A stretch of 64,000 bases of DNA from Saprospiraceae bacterium (lineage in GTDB: Bacteria > Bacteroidota > Bacteroidia > Chitinophagales > Saprospiraceae). The notes under the pieces are model-generated. The model saw nothing but the letters and a program-made list of their open reading frames with translations, was not told where the DNA came from and did not search any database. The DNA is taken from assembly GCA_013214355.1 (NCBI GenBank), contig JABSSL010000089.1, forward strand, positions 17,537 through 81,536. Reading direction: 5' to 3'. Positions 43,975-52,931 of this stretch are shown in pieces. How positions within the stretch are numbered: the stretch's first letter is position 1; every line of letters begins with the position of its first letter. A program made the position numbers and the translations under genes.

Positions 43975-45138
43975 ATGTCGGACAATAAGATTTTCATTTT
44001 CGATACCACCTTAAGAGATGGTGAGCAGGTTCCGGGTTGTAAACTAAATACCCAACAAAAATTAGAAATTGCCAAAGAGTTGGAGCGATTGGGAGTAGAT
44101 GTAATTGAGGCTGGCTTTCCTATTTCTAGTCCAGGGGATTTTGAAGCAGTAGCCCAAATTAGCACTAACATCAAGAATCCAATCATCTGCGGTTTGTCCA
44201 GAGCAGTTGAAAAAGACATTAAAACGGCAGCAGAAGCCCTTAAATCTGCCCGCCGACCGAGAATACATACGGGAATTGGTACTTCTGATTCTCATGTCAA
44301 ATTCAAATTGAAAACCACTCGTGAAAAAGTGATCGAACGTGCAGTAGCAGCTGTTAAATACGCTAAGTCTTTTGTAGAGGACGTAGAGTTCTATGCAGAA
44401 GATGCCGGTCGAACTGACAATGAGTACCTTGCTCGTGTGATCCAAGCTGTGGTTGATGCGGGAGCTACCGTATTAAATATTCCAGATACCACAGGCTATT
44501 GCTTGCCGGATGAATACGGTGCAAAAATCGCTTACTTAAAGGCTAACGTAAAAGGAATCCATAAGACGATCCTTTCTACCCATTGCCACAATGATCTTGG
44601 CCTAGCCACCGCCAACTCTATCTTTGGTGTGCGTAATGGAGCACGTCAAATCGAATGTACCATTAATGGGATCGGAGAAAGAGCAGGTAATACGTCATTG
44701 GAAGAAGTAGTAATGGTGATGCGACAGCATGCGCATTTAGGTTTCCATGACAACATCAACACCAAACTACTGAACCCGATTAGCCAATTGGTTTCTGATC
44801 GTATGGGTATGCCGGTCCAACCTAATAAGGCAATCGTGGGAACAAACGCCTTTGCTCACTCCTCTGGAATCCATCAAGATGGTGTGATCAAGAAACGTGA
44901 AACTTACGAGATCATTAATCCGTTGGATGTGGGAGTAGATCAATCGAAGATTGTACTAACAGCCCGATCCGGAAGAGCCGCTATCGCTTATCGCGCTAAA
45001 AATATCGGATACAACCTAACCAAACTGGAACTGGATAAAGTTTACGAACAATTTCTACAGGTTGCTGACCGCCAAAAGGAGGTTGGTGACGACGATTTGA
45101 CAGACATCATTGGCAAGCTCAAGGGTGTCGCTGTTTAA
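43975..45138 (+). CDS. leuA: 2-isopropylmalate synthase, short form
   Basis: A 387-residue DRE-TIM enzyme. [14 protein letters not shown] carries the catalytic Arg and metal-binding Asp, and [15 protein letters not shown] provides the HxH metal ligands. It condenses 2-oxoisovalerate with acetyl-CoA in the first leucine-specific step. Standard LeuA proteins are 500 residues or more because of a C-terminal leucine-sensing domain, which is absent here: the ORF stops soon after the catalytic and linker regions. Position at the head of leuC-leuD-leuB fixes the assignment over the related homocitrate and citramalate synthases. leuC begins 13 bp later. Confidence 0.93.
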   Translation: MSDNKIFIFDTTLRDGEQVPGCKLNTQQKLEIAKELERLGVDVIEAGFPISSPGDFEAVAQISTNIKNPIICGLSRAVEKDIKTAAEALKSARRPRIHTGIGTSDSHVKFKLKTTREKVIERAVAAVKYAKSFVEDVEFYAEDAGRTDNEYLARVIQAVVDAGATVLNIPDTTGYCLPDEYGAKIAYLKANVKGIHKTILSTHCHNDLGLATANSIFGVRNGARQIECTINGIGERAGNTSLEEVVMVMRQHAHLGFHDNINTKLLNPISQLVSDRMGMPVQPNKAIVGTNAFAHSSGIHQDGVIKKRETYEIINPLDVGVDQSKIVLTARSGRAAIAYRAKNIGYNLTKLELDKVYEQFLQVADRQKEVGDDDLTDIIGKLKGVAV

Positions 45139-45151
45139 ACACATTGAAAAA

Positions 45152-46546
45152 ATGGCAAAAACATTATTTGACAAGATCTGGGATGCCCACGTAGTGACCC
45201 AGGTTGATGGAGGGTCCGAAGTATTGTACATAGACCGCCAGTTTATCCACGAGGTTACCAGTCCACAGGCATTTGATGGTTTAACAAAAAGAAGCCTGCC
45301 TGTCTTCCGCCCCGAAAAAACAGTGGCAACAGCAGACCACAATGTTCCTACTGCTAATCAACATCTTCCCATCAAAGAAGAACTGTCCCGCTTTCAGGTG
45401 GACAAGTTAACGGAGAACTGTAAAAAGTTTGGTGTTGAATTGTATGGCCTAGGCCATCAATATCATGGCATTGTTCATGTGATAGGCCCAGAATTGGGAA
45501 TCACCAAGCCTGGCATGACTATCGTATGTGGCGATAGCCATACCTCAACGCACGGTGCTTTTGGCGCTATTGCTTTTGGAATTGGTACTAGCCAAGTTGA
45601 GCAGGTTTTAGCCTCTCAATGTTTAGTGCTGAAGCGGCCTAAGCGAATGCGCATTACCATAGATGGTGAACTTCAACCAGGTGTACTCTCTAAAGACATC
45701 ATTCTTTATATCATCTCTCAACTGACCGCCAGCGGCGGAACGGGACACTTTGTAGAGTATGCGGGTACAGCGATCGAGAAGCTATCGATGGAAGCGCGAA
45801 TGACGATCTGCAATATGTCTATCGAGATGGGAGCGCGTGGAGGAATGATCGCACCGGATGAGAAGACTTTTGAGTATGTGAAAGGAAAGAAGTTTGCTCC
45901 ACAAGGCGCAGACTTTGATGAGGCAGTTGCCTATTGGAAGACCTTATATACAGACGAAGGAGCCACCTTCGATACAGAATATCATTTTAAAGCTGAAGAT
46001 ATAGAACCGATGGTAACTTACGGGACTAATCCTGGTATGGGGATTAAAGTGTCCGCTAAGATTCCAATGGTCGAGCAAGTTGACAATCCTGTTACCTACA
46101 AGAAGTCCTTAAAATATATGGGACTACAGGAAGGCGAAAGTCTCCTAGGGAAACAGATCAATTATGTGTTCATCGGCAGTTGTACCAACTCGAGAATTGA
46201 GGACCTGCGATTAGTCGCTAACTATGTGGACGGAAAGCAAAAGGCTGACAATGTCTATGCCATGATCGTTCCTGGTTCAAAATTAGTAGAAGAGCAAGTG
46301 AAAGCCGAGGGGCTAGACAAAATTTTCCGTGAAGCGGGTTTCGACTTCAGAGAGCCTGGATGCTCTGCTTGTTTGGGAATGAACGAAGACAAAGTTCCCA
46401 AAGGAGAGTACTGCGTGTCCACCTCAAATCGAAACTTTGAAGGACGGCAAGGTCCAGGAGCAAGAACTATCCTGGCCAGCCCACTGATGGCAGCCGCCAC
46501 AGCGATCGAAGGAAAAATTGTTGATGTACGCAAAAACTTGAACTAA
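45152..46546 (+). CDS. leuC: 3-isopropylmalate dehydratase, large subunit
   Basis: A 464-residue aconitase-family protein. The [4Fe-4S] cysteines are in [11 protein letters not shown] and CSACLGMN, and the substrate motifs [22 protein letters not shown] are present. It isomerises 2- to 3-isopropylmalate with LeuD. The frame is open upstream to 45110, overlapping leuA, but the ATG at 45152 begins the typical [15 protein letters not shown] and is preferred. leuD starts 4 bp after the stop. Confidence 0.96.
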   Translation: MAKTLFDKIWDAHVVTQVDGGSEVLYIDRQFIHEVTSPQAFDGLTKRSLPVFRPEKTVATADHNVPTANQHLPIKEELSRFQVDKLTENCKKFGVELYGLGHQYHGIVHVIGPELGITKPGMTIVCGDSHTSTHGAFGAIAFGIGTSQVEQVLASQCLVLKRPKRMRITIDGELQPGVLSKDIILYIISQLTASGGTGHFVEYAGTAIEKLSMEARMTICNMSIEMGARGGMIAPDEKTFEYVKGKKFAPQGADFDEAVAYWKTLYTDEGATFDTEYHFKAEDIEPMVTYGTNPGMGIKVSAKIPMVEQVDNPVTYKKSLKYMGLQEGESLLGKQINYVFIGSCTNSRIEDLRLVANYVDGKQKADNVYAMIVPGSKLVEEQVKAEGLDKIFREAGFDFREPGCSACLGMNEDKVPKGEYCVSTSNRNFEGRQGPGARTILASPLMAAATAIEGKIVDVRKNLN

Positions 46547-46550
46547 GACC

Positions 46551-47144
46551 ATGGAAAAATTCCAAACCATCATATCTTCTGCCGTACCGCTTCCCATCGA
46601 GGAGATCGATACGGACCAAATCATACCTGCCCGTTTTCTGAAAGCCACGACTCGAGAAGGTTTTGGTGACAATCTTTTCAGAGATTGGCGCTACCATCCG
46701 GATAATTCCCCCAAGGAGGATTTCATCCTGAACAACTCCATCTATAAGGGAAAGATCTTAGTAGCAGGAAAGAACTTCGGTTGTGGCTCCAGTCGAGAGC
46801 ATGCGGCTTGGGCTATTTATGACTATGGCTTCCGAGTAGTCGTGTCTAGTTTCTTCGCGGATATCTTTCGCGGAAACTCCTTAAATAACGGCCTACTTCC
46901 CGTTCAGGTAAGTGCTGAATTCTTACATGATATCTTTACCGCCATTGAGCAAGATGTCAATGCGGAATTCAAAGTAGATTTAGAAGAACAAACCATCTCT
47001 ATCGTTAATACCGGGGCATCGACTTCTTTTGAGATAGATCCGTATAAGAAGATGTGTCTTTTAAATGGATACGATGATATAGATTATCTGACCAGCCTAC
47101 GCAGTGAAATTGAAGCTTTTGAGCAACAACAAGTAGCTTGGTAG
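46551..47144 (+). CDS. leuD: 3-isopropylmalate dehydratase, small subunit
   Basis: A 197-residue swivel-domain protein with [15 protein letters not shown] near the N-terminus and the substrate-binding loop [15 protein letters not shown], both diagnostic of LeuD. It completes the LeuCD enzyme. It sits 4 bp after leuC and about 100 bp before leuB; the longer gap shows no terminator, so the operon probably continues. Confidence 0.96.
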   Translation: MEKFQTIISSAVPLPIEEIDTDQIIPARFLKATTREGFGDNLFRDWRYHPDNSPKEDFILNNSIYKGKILVAGKNFGCGSSREHAAWAIYDYGFRVVVSSFFADIFRGNSLNNGLLPVQVSAEFLHDIFTAIEQDVNAEFKVDLEEQTISIVNTGASTSFEIDPYKKMCLLNGYDDIDYLTSLRSEIEAFEQQQVAW

Positions 47145-47243
47145 AAATCTTTGCAGCCATTGACAATCAAGTCAAATCAGAAATCAGGGTCTTGATTTTG
47201 GAGAGGCGATCTTAAGCACTCTCCTACTTAAAAGAAAAGTTTG

Positions 47244-48356
47244 ATGAAAAAAAATATAGCACTTTTAGCCGGAGATGGAATTGGACCAGAGGTGATCGAG
47301 CAAGCCTTAAAAGTATTGAGTTCCATTGAAAAGCGTTTTGGACATACCTTTGAATATCATCCAGGTGATGTAGGTGCCGTGGCCATCGACAATACCGGAA
47401 GTCCGCTGCCCCAAGCCACTTTAGACGTTTGTTTAGCAGCAGATGCCATTCTATTTGGAGCCATTGGTGATCCCAAATATGACAATGATCCCAATGCCAA
47501 GGTTCGGCCAGAACAGGGCTTGCTAGGATTACGTAAAGCCATGGGATTATTCGCCAATATTCGGCCCGTAACTACTTACCCTACTTTGATTCACCTTTCC
47601 CCCTTGAAAGAGGAAAAGGTAGCAGGAGTGGATCTTGTGATTCTGCGAGAATTGACGGGTGGCATCTACTTTGGAGATAAAGGGTGGAATAAGGAAGAAG
47701 GCAATGCTTTTGATACTTGTTACTATCAAGTAGACGAAATTGAGCGCATCGCAAAACTAGCCTTTGAACACGCCAAGCTTCGCCGCAATAAAGTTACCTT
47801 GGTAGACAAGGCAAATGTATTGGAGAACTCCCGCTTGTGGAGAGATACGGTGACCAAATTCGCAGCCAAGCATTATCCAGAGGTTGAATTGGATTTTATG
47901 TTTGTGGACAATGCAGCCATGCAATTAATCCAATATCCGAAGCAGTTTGATGTGATTCTGACCTCCAACATGTTTGGGGATATTCTATCGGATGAAGCCA
48001 GTGTATTGCCCGGTTCAATGGGCTTGTTACCTTCAGCATCTATTGGATTAAAGACTTCGATGTTTGAACCCATCCACGGATCCTTCCCGCAAGGAACCGG
48101 CAAGAACATTGCTAATCCGATGGCCACGGTATTGTCCGCAGCCATGATGCTAGAATCCTTGGAGATGATCGATGAGGCTGCCGTTATCCGTCAGGCCGTG
48201 AAGGATGTACTTGAACAAGGAATTGGTACGCCAGAATTAGGGCCAGAGAAGCCACTAGGATGCAAAGAGGTGGGTGATCTATTGGCAGCTGTGGTAGCGG
48301 AAGGAGACGACTTCTCCTTTGAAACCTACTTAGATAGTTTGGCCACTACGGCCTAA
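47244..48356 (+). CDS. leuB: 3-isopropylmalate dehydrogenase
   Basis: A 370-residue isocitrate/isopropylmalate dehydrogenase family protein. It has LLAGDGIGPEVIEQ at the N-terminus, LRELTGGIYFG with the substrate-binding Arg, VDNAAMQLIQYPKQFDVILTSNMFGDILSDEAS with the metal-binding Asp residues, and EPIHGSFPQ near the nucleotide site. It oxidises and decarboxylates 3-isopropylmalate with NAD+. The ATG at 47244 directly follows a TTG that would add one residue; ATG is the more likely start. Confidence 0.96.
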   Translation: MKKNIALLAGDGIGPEVIEQALKVLSSIEKRFGHTFEYHPGDVGAVAIDNTGSPLPQATLDVCLAADAILFGAIGDPKYDNDPNAKVRPEQGLLGLRKAMGLFANIRPVTTYPTLIHLSPLKEEKVAGVDLVILRELTGGIYFGDKGWNKEEGNAFDTCYYQVDEIERIAKLAFEHAKLRRNKVTLVDKANVLENSRLWRDTVTKFAAKHYPEVELDFMFVDNAAMQLIQYPKQFDVILTSNMFGDILSDEASVLPGSMGLLPSASIGLKTSMFEPIHGSFPQGTGKNIANPMATVLSAAMMLESLEMIDEAAVIRQAVKDVLEQGIGTPELGPEKPLGCKEVGDLLAAVVAEGDDFSFETYLDSLATTA

Positions 48357-48369
48357 AGAATATAGCGAT

Positions 48370-48456
48370 CCTCAACTCGGGGTTGAGGACGGTAAAGAGT
48401 AAGTATAAACGATTTGAGTTTTTCCGAGCGGGGCCCTAGGGTCCTGCTCTTTTTTT
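48370..48456 (+). terminator. Leucine operon terminator (two hairpins)
   Basis: First a CCTCAAC-tcgg-GGTTGAGG hairpin (48370-48388), then a near-palindromic hairpin from GAGC (48426) to GCTC (48449) centred on CCCTAGGG and followed by a run of T (48450-48456). It lies 13 bp beyond leuB and just before recQ. Confidence 0.8.
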
Positions 48457-48485
48457 ATACCTTTACCGGGCTAAGACCAGATTTC

Positions 48486-50402
48486 ATGCACGCTCTTGAA
48501 CCAGTCGACATATTGCAGCAATATTGGGGTTTTGAAGGTTTCCGAGCCTTGCAAGAGGAGATCATTCGGTCTGTTTTAGCGGGCAAAGACACTTTAGCTT
48601 TGCTCCCTACCGGAGGAGGCAAATCCATCTGCTTTCAAGTCCCGGCCATGGCCATGGAAGGTATCGCCATCGTAGTTTCCCCACTGATAGCTTTGATGAA
48701 GGATCAGGTGGCCAATTTGCGAAAGCGGAAAATTAGAGCCGAAGCCATTTTTTCCGGTATGTCTTTCCGAGATATTGATCGCATTTTGGACAACTGCGTA
48801 TATGGAGGAGTGAAGTTTCTGTACCTATCCCCTGAGCGCTTGCAATCGGAATTGGTCATTGAGCGGATCAAAAAAATGAAAGTGAATTTGGTGGCAGTTG
48901 ATGAAGCGCACTGCATTTCACAATGGGGTTATGATTTCCGGCCTCCCTATCTGAAGATCGTCGACCTCAGAGCATTGATTCCCGACACTCCCGTTATCGC
49001 TTTGACTGCCACTGCAACCGCGGAAGTGGTTAAGGATATCCAAGAAAAACTAGCCTTTCGAGGAACTGCGCAACAGGTCTACCAAAAGAGCTTTGTACGG
49101 TCCAATTTATCCTACAGCGTCCTACAAGAAGAGAATAAATATGGCAAATTGGCCCAAATTCTCACCAATGTTCGTGGTAGTGCGGTCGTCTACGTACGCA
49201 ATCGCCGGAAGACGAAAGAGATCGCACATTATCTCGCCAAAAGGAAGATTTCTGCAGACTACTATCATGCTGGAATACCTACCGCAACTCGGGATCTTAA
49301 GCAGGAAGCCTGGACGGAAAATCGCACCAGGGTAATGGTTAGTACCAATGCCTTTGGGATGGGTATTGATAAACCCGATGTGCGCGCCGTAGTGCATATG
49401 GATCTTCCCGATAACCTGGAGGCCTATTTCCAGGAAGCAGGACGAGCGGGAAGAGATGGGCAGAAGGCCTATGCCGTTTTATTATATAATCAGCAAGACA
49501 AGCAGCAGCTGGAACGCAACTATGAGTTGGCCTTTCCGGAAATATCAGAAATTAAGCAAACGTATCAAGCCCTAGGGAGTTACTTGCAGCTGGCCATTGG
49601 TGGCGGAGAAGGTCAGAGTTTTGATTTTGATATTATCGACTTTGCTCAGAAGTTCCAATTTCATCCCGTTAAGGTATTCAATAGTCTGAAGGCTTTGGAG
49701 CAGGTTGGATTAATCATTCTCACAGAAGCGGTCTTTATCCCGGCCAGTCTACGTATCAAGGTTAACAAGGATACTTTGTACGATTTTCAATTGCGGCATC
49801 CCAAACTGGATAAGGTGCTAAAGGTAATTCTACGCTCTTATCAAGGCGCTTTTAAAGATTATGTCAAGCTGAGAGAATCTCAGTTGGCACGATCGCTGTC
49901 GATTCCCAAGACGGAATTGCAACGCGCTTTGCTTTTACTGCGGAAAGAAGGTATTGTAGACTATGTACCGCAAAAGGAAAACCCACAGATTATATTCTTG
50001 CACGAAAGACTGCCCATAGAAGATTTATTGATCGACCAACAGCTATATCATTTCAGAAAAAATCGCTACGTAGAACGTGTAAATAAGGCTATATCCTATG
50101 CAGAAACCGTTCGCTGTCGCCAACAACAATTGGTCGGATATTTCGGGGAGGAGGATAGTGAAAAATGCGGCATTTGTGATGTGTGTTTAGGCCGGCATAA
50201 GGCAGAGGTAAATAAGGATGAATTCGAACGCTACAAGACCAAAATTCACCGGCTCTTGAAAAGAGAAGAGCTAAGCTTGGGGGAGATCGTCGATTCCTTT
50301 ACTTCGAGACACGAGAATAAAGTGCTGCAGGTGATGGAATATTTAGTGGATGAAGGTTTCGTGGAAAAGGAAGGAGAGTCATTCAAATGGTCTAAGGAAT
50401 GA
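48486..50402 (+). CDS. recQ: RecQ-type ATP-dependent DNA helicase
   Basis: A 638-residue SF2 helicase. Motif I is GGGKSICFQVPA, motif II is DEAHCISQWGYDFRPPY, and motif VI is QEAGRAGRDG. The RecQ C-terminal zinc region has its Cys residues in VRCRQQQL and KCGICDVCLG, and a winged-helix-like end follows. No obvious HRDC domain is seen. It unwinds DNA 3' to 5' and acts in recombination and repair. The frame is open to a TTG at 48414, but the leuB terminator covers that part, so the ATG at 48486 (MHALEPVDIL) is the supported start. The last four bases overlap the next gene (ATGA). Confidence 0.94.
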   Translation: MHALEPVDILQQYWGFEGFRALQEEIIRSVLAGKDTLALLPTGGGKSICFQVPAMAMEGIAIVVSPLIALMKDQVANLRKRKIRAEAIFSGMSFRDIDRILDNCVYGGVKFLYLSPERLQSELVIERIKKMKVNLVAVDEAHCISQWGYDFRPPYLKIVDLRALIPDTPVIALTATATAEVVKDIQEKLAFRGTAQQVYQKSFVRSNLSYSVLQEENKYGKLAQILTNVRGSAVVYVRNRRKTKEIAHYLAKRKISADYYHAGIPTATRDLKQEAWTENRTRVMVSTNAFGMGIDKPDVRAVVHMDLPDNLEAYFQEAGRAGRDGQKAYAVLLYNQQDKQQLERNYELAFPEISEIKQTYQALGSYLQLAIGGGEGQSFDFDIIDFAQKFQFHPVKVFNSLKALEQVGLIILTEAVFIPASLRIKVNKDTLYDFQLRHPKLDKVLKVILRSYQGAFKDYVKLRESQLARSLSIPKTELQRALLLLRKEGIVDYVPQKENPQIIFLHERLPIEDLLIDQQLYHFRKNRYVERVNKAISYAETVRCRQQQLVGYFGEEDSEKCGICDVCLGRHKAEVNKDEFERYKTKIHRLLKREELSLGEIVDSFTSRHENKVLQVMEYLVDEGFVEKEGESFKWSKE

Positions 50403-51499
50403 AAAGACGGATCTGCTTTTCGGTGACCAATGATCTCAATTACGATCAACGAATGATTAGGATATGTTCTAGCCTACATAAACACGGCTACGAGGTTCTA
50501 TTGATAGGACGCCAAAGGAAACACTCCCCTCCTCTTGCCCACCAGACTTTTAGTCAAAAGAGAATTCGTTGCTGGGCGCACAGGGGGGCGATCTTTTATG
50601 CAGAATACAACATCCGACTTTTCTTTTATCTACTATGGATTCCGGTAGATATCTATTGCGCGATCGACCTCGATACGATCCTGCCGAATCTCGTAGTAAG
50701 TAAGTTGCGGGGAAAGGTCCGCGTTTATGATGCGCACGAATATTTCACGGAAGTACCAGAAGTCGTTCGCCGCCCCAGCATACAAAAGATTTGGTCCAGC
50801 ATTGCAAGCTGGGCAATCCCTCAGTTTCCATATTGCTATACGGTTGGGGAAGCCTTGGCAGGTATTTTGAGTGAAAGATATGGTCCAAGCTTTGAGGTCA
50901 TCCGGAACGTTCCAGTAAAGACCCGAAATGTACCTGATCAAAATACTCCCCCTCCATTTATCATCTTATATCAAGGAGTATTGAACGAAGGACGGGGCTT
51001 GGAAGTCTTAATTCAGGCTATGCAGGAGTTGGGAGATGTTGAACTATGGTTGACAGGAGAAGGAGATCTATCTCAGGTCCTCAGGGAGCTGACCGATGAG
51101 CTCAATTTGAACGAGCGAGTGAAGTTTCTGGGTTACCTTGCCCCAACGGATTTACAAGAAATTACTCCGCAGGCCCACCTAGGCGTAAACTTATTGGAAA
51201 ACAAAGGATTGAGCTACTATTATTCCCTTGCCAATAAGACCTTTGATTATATCCAAGCTGGTGTTCCTTCGCTACAAATGGCCTTTCCAGAATACCTTAG
51301 ACTACAAGAAAAATATGAAGTATTCTACATTTTGGAGAACCTTAGTGTATCATCTCTTGTTCAAGCTGTACAAAATATAAAATCTTCTCCCGACGAGTAT
51401 CTACAGCTGAAAAACAACTGCCTAAAAGCTAGTCAGTATTTAAACTGGGAACAGGAAGAGCAATTCCTTTGGCAGTTTTACGAACGAGTAGGAAAGTAA
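50399..51499 (+). CDS. Glycosyltransferase, GT4-like
   Basis: A 366-residue GT-B fold protein with the opening ICFSVTNDLNYDQRMIRICSSLHKHGYEV and VYDAHEYFTEVPE in the N-terminal half. The second half has LYQGVLNEGRGLEVLIQAM, VELWLTGEGDL, VKFLGYLAP and NLLENKGLSYYYSLANKTFDYIQAGVP, which fit the nucleotide-sugar domain of GT4 enzymes. Donor and acceptor cannot be inferred. The start codon overlaps the recQ stop, so translation is coupled although the functions look unrelated. Confidence 0.87.
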   Translation: MKRRICFSVTNDLNYDQRMIRICSSLHKHGYEVLLIGRQRKHSPPLAHQTFSQKRIRCWAHRGAIFYAEYNIRLFFYLLWIPVDIYCAIDLDTILPNLVVSKLRGKVRVYDAHEYFTEVPEVVRRPSIQKIWSSIASWAIPQFPYCYTVGEALAGILSERYGPSFEVIRNVPVKTRNVPDQNTPPPFIILYQGVLNEGRGLEVLIQAMQELGDVELWLTGEGDLSQVLRELTDELNLNERVKFLGYLAPTDLQEITPQAHLGVNLLENKGLSYYYSLANKTFDYIQAGVPSLQMAFPEYLRLQEKYEVFYILENLSVSSLVQAVQNIKSSPDEYLQLKNNCLKASQYLNWEQEEQFLWQFYERVGK

Positions 51500-51641
51500 C
51501 TTGATGTTCATCAATACGATCTCGTTCTACATTCGTACAAATTTCTCCTTATGCTAAAACTGTCTAAAGTCATTCTAAGGAATGATGCATCTCAATACAA
51601 AATATCAGACAGCTTTGATGAATTCCCAATTCAACTAAACC

Positions 51642-52517
51642 ATGGAAAAGTATACCCTGCAGAATGAAAATCTGTTGGTAGAAGTTAAGAAAAAAGGGGC
51701 CGAACTGGCTCGAATCTACTCTAAGGAACATGGAATAGAGTATCTATGGGAGGCTGATCCCTCTTATTGGGGCAGACATTCTTCCATCCTTTATCCTATT
51801 GTTGGCAGAGTTTACAATGACGAATACCAGTACGATGGGAAGAGCTACCAAATGAAACAACATGGATTGGCAAGAAATCTATCTTTTGACTTAGTACAGT
51901 CAGAAGCAGAAAGGTTGGAATTGCTATTGAAAAGCGGCGAAGATACGATGCAGCAATATCCTTTCGCCTTCAATTTTCGGGCACAATATCATTTGCACGA
52001 AAAGGAGGTCTCGATTACTTATTTAATTGAGAATCCATCTGAAAATACTGCTTTTTTTTCGGTAGGTGCGCACCCGGCTTTTCGTTGCCCAGTACTTCCC
52101 GGAGAGCATCGTTCAGATTACAAGCTGGTGTTCAACCAGCCTGAGCATGCCGAACGCCAGTTGTTGGAAGGAGGTTTTCGCACCGGAGCTGGAAAGTTAG
52201 CATTAGAAAACACGTCTTCCTTGGATATCACGGATCAGCTCTTTGATGAGGATGCTTTGATCTTCCAGGGGCTACGGTCCCATCAAGTGTCCCTCGAAAA
52301 CAAAGCAGGGCAACGGTTTTGGACTTTCGACTTTAGTGGGTTCCCCTATTTGGGAATCTGGTCGAAGAACACGGAGTCAGCTTTCGTGTGTATCGAACCT
52401 TGGTTTGGTGTAGCAGATCAACAAGGAGGATATGATGATCTGAGAGAGAAAGAAGGCATTTTAGCATTAGAAGCTGGGAAAACGTTCCAGTGCACACATA
52501 AGGTAAAAATCCTGTAA
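51642..52517 (+). CDS. Aldose 1-epimerase-like (galactose mutarotase fold) protein
   Basis: A 291-residue beta-sandwich protein of the LacX/mutarotase type. It has LQNENLLVEVKKKGAEL at the N-terminus, HSSILYPIVGRV in the substrate region, VGAHPAFRCP with the catalytic His, and ESAFVCIEPWFGVAD with the catalytic Glu. It would interconvert anomers of a free or phosphorylated sugar in the cytoplasm. The start at 51642 fits the fold. It lies 142 bp after the glycosyltransferase gene and upstream of the SusC promoter region. Confidence 0.88.
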   Translation: MEKYTLQNENLLVEVKKKGAELARIYSKEHGIEYLWEADPSYWGRHSSILYPIVGRVYNDEYQYDGKSYQMKQHGLARNLSFDLVQSEAERLELLLKSGEDTMQQYPFAFNFRAQYHLHEKEVSITYLIENPSENTAFFSVGAHPAFRCPVLPGEHRSDYKLVFNQPEHAERQLLEGGFRTGAGKLALENTSSLDITDQLFDEDALIFQGLRSHQVSLENKAGQRFWTFDFSGFPYLGIWSKNTESAFVCIEPWFGVADQQGGYDDLREKEGILALEAGKTFQCTHKVKIL

Positions 52518-52931
52518 AAAATATTTTCTTGTTGTATGGACGACAAAAATTAAAAAATTGCTGGGGGCATTAGCGGCAGAATTATGATCTGTAACGTTTG
52601 CCCCATGGAAAAGAAAGATTAATTACTATCTTTGAGCAGCGATTTAACGTCCCAATGCTACTTACAGAACTAATCTATGTCATCAACTAGTCTACATCAA
52701 GACATCTCTTAAAATTAACAAACAAAAAATATTAGAACATTTTCAGGGTTAAAAATTAAGATCTCTCAAAAATATAGCTTTTTTTTGCGAGTCATTGAAA
52801 ATAATTTTTCTCTCTTGAGCCTTCACAATGCGTTCTAGTCTTCTCAATCTCTGCGCAATTTATGATTGAGATGCTAGGGTGAAGAGCAAGTGAGGAAGGG
52901 ATTTATTTTTTACAATTAATTACTCATTAGT
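52518..52931. other. 414-bp leader region upstream of the SusC-like gene
   Basis: Includes an exact -7 promoter match, TATCTTTG at 52627-52634, which would leave a transcribed leader of nearly 300 nt. The leader is AT-rich and I could not identify a riboswitch, terminator or small ORF in it. Confidence 0.45.
52627..52634 (+). promoter_or_regulatory. Candidate -7 element of the SusC operon promoter
   Basis: TATCTTTG fits TAnnTTTG exactly. The nearest upstream TTTG is 26 bp away, longer than the usual 19-21, so the match is partial. Confidence 0.4.

Noticed and set aside
45110..45151. Extended leuC start overlapping leuA
   Set aside because: Residues before [11 protein letters not shown] are not LeuC-like; the ATG at 45152 gives the conserved N-terminus.
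48414..48485. N-terminal extension of recQ from a TTG codon
   Set aside because: The segment overlaps the leucine operon terminator, and the typical RecQ N-terminus begins at the ATG at 48486.
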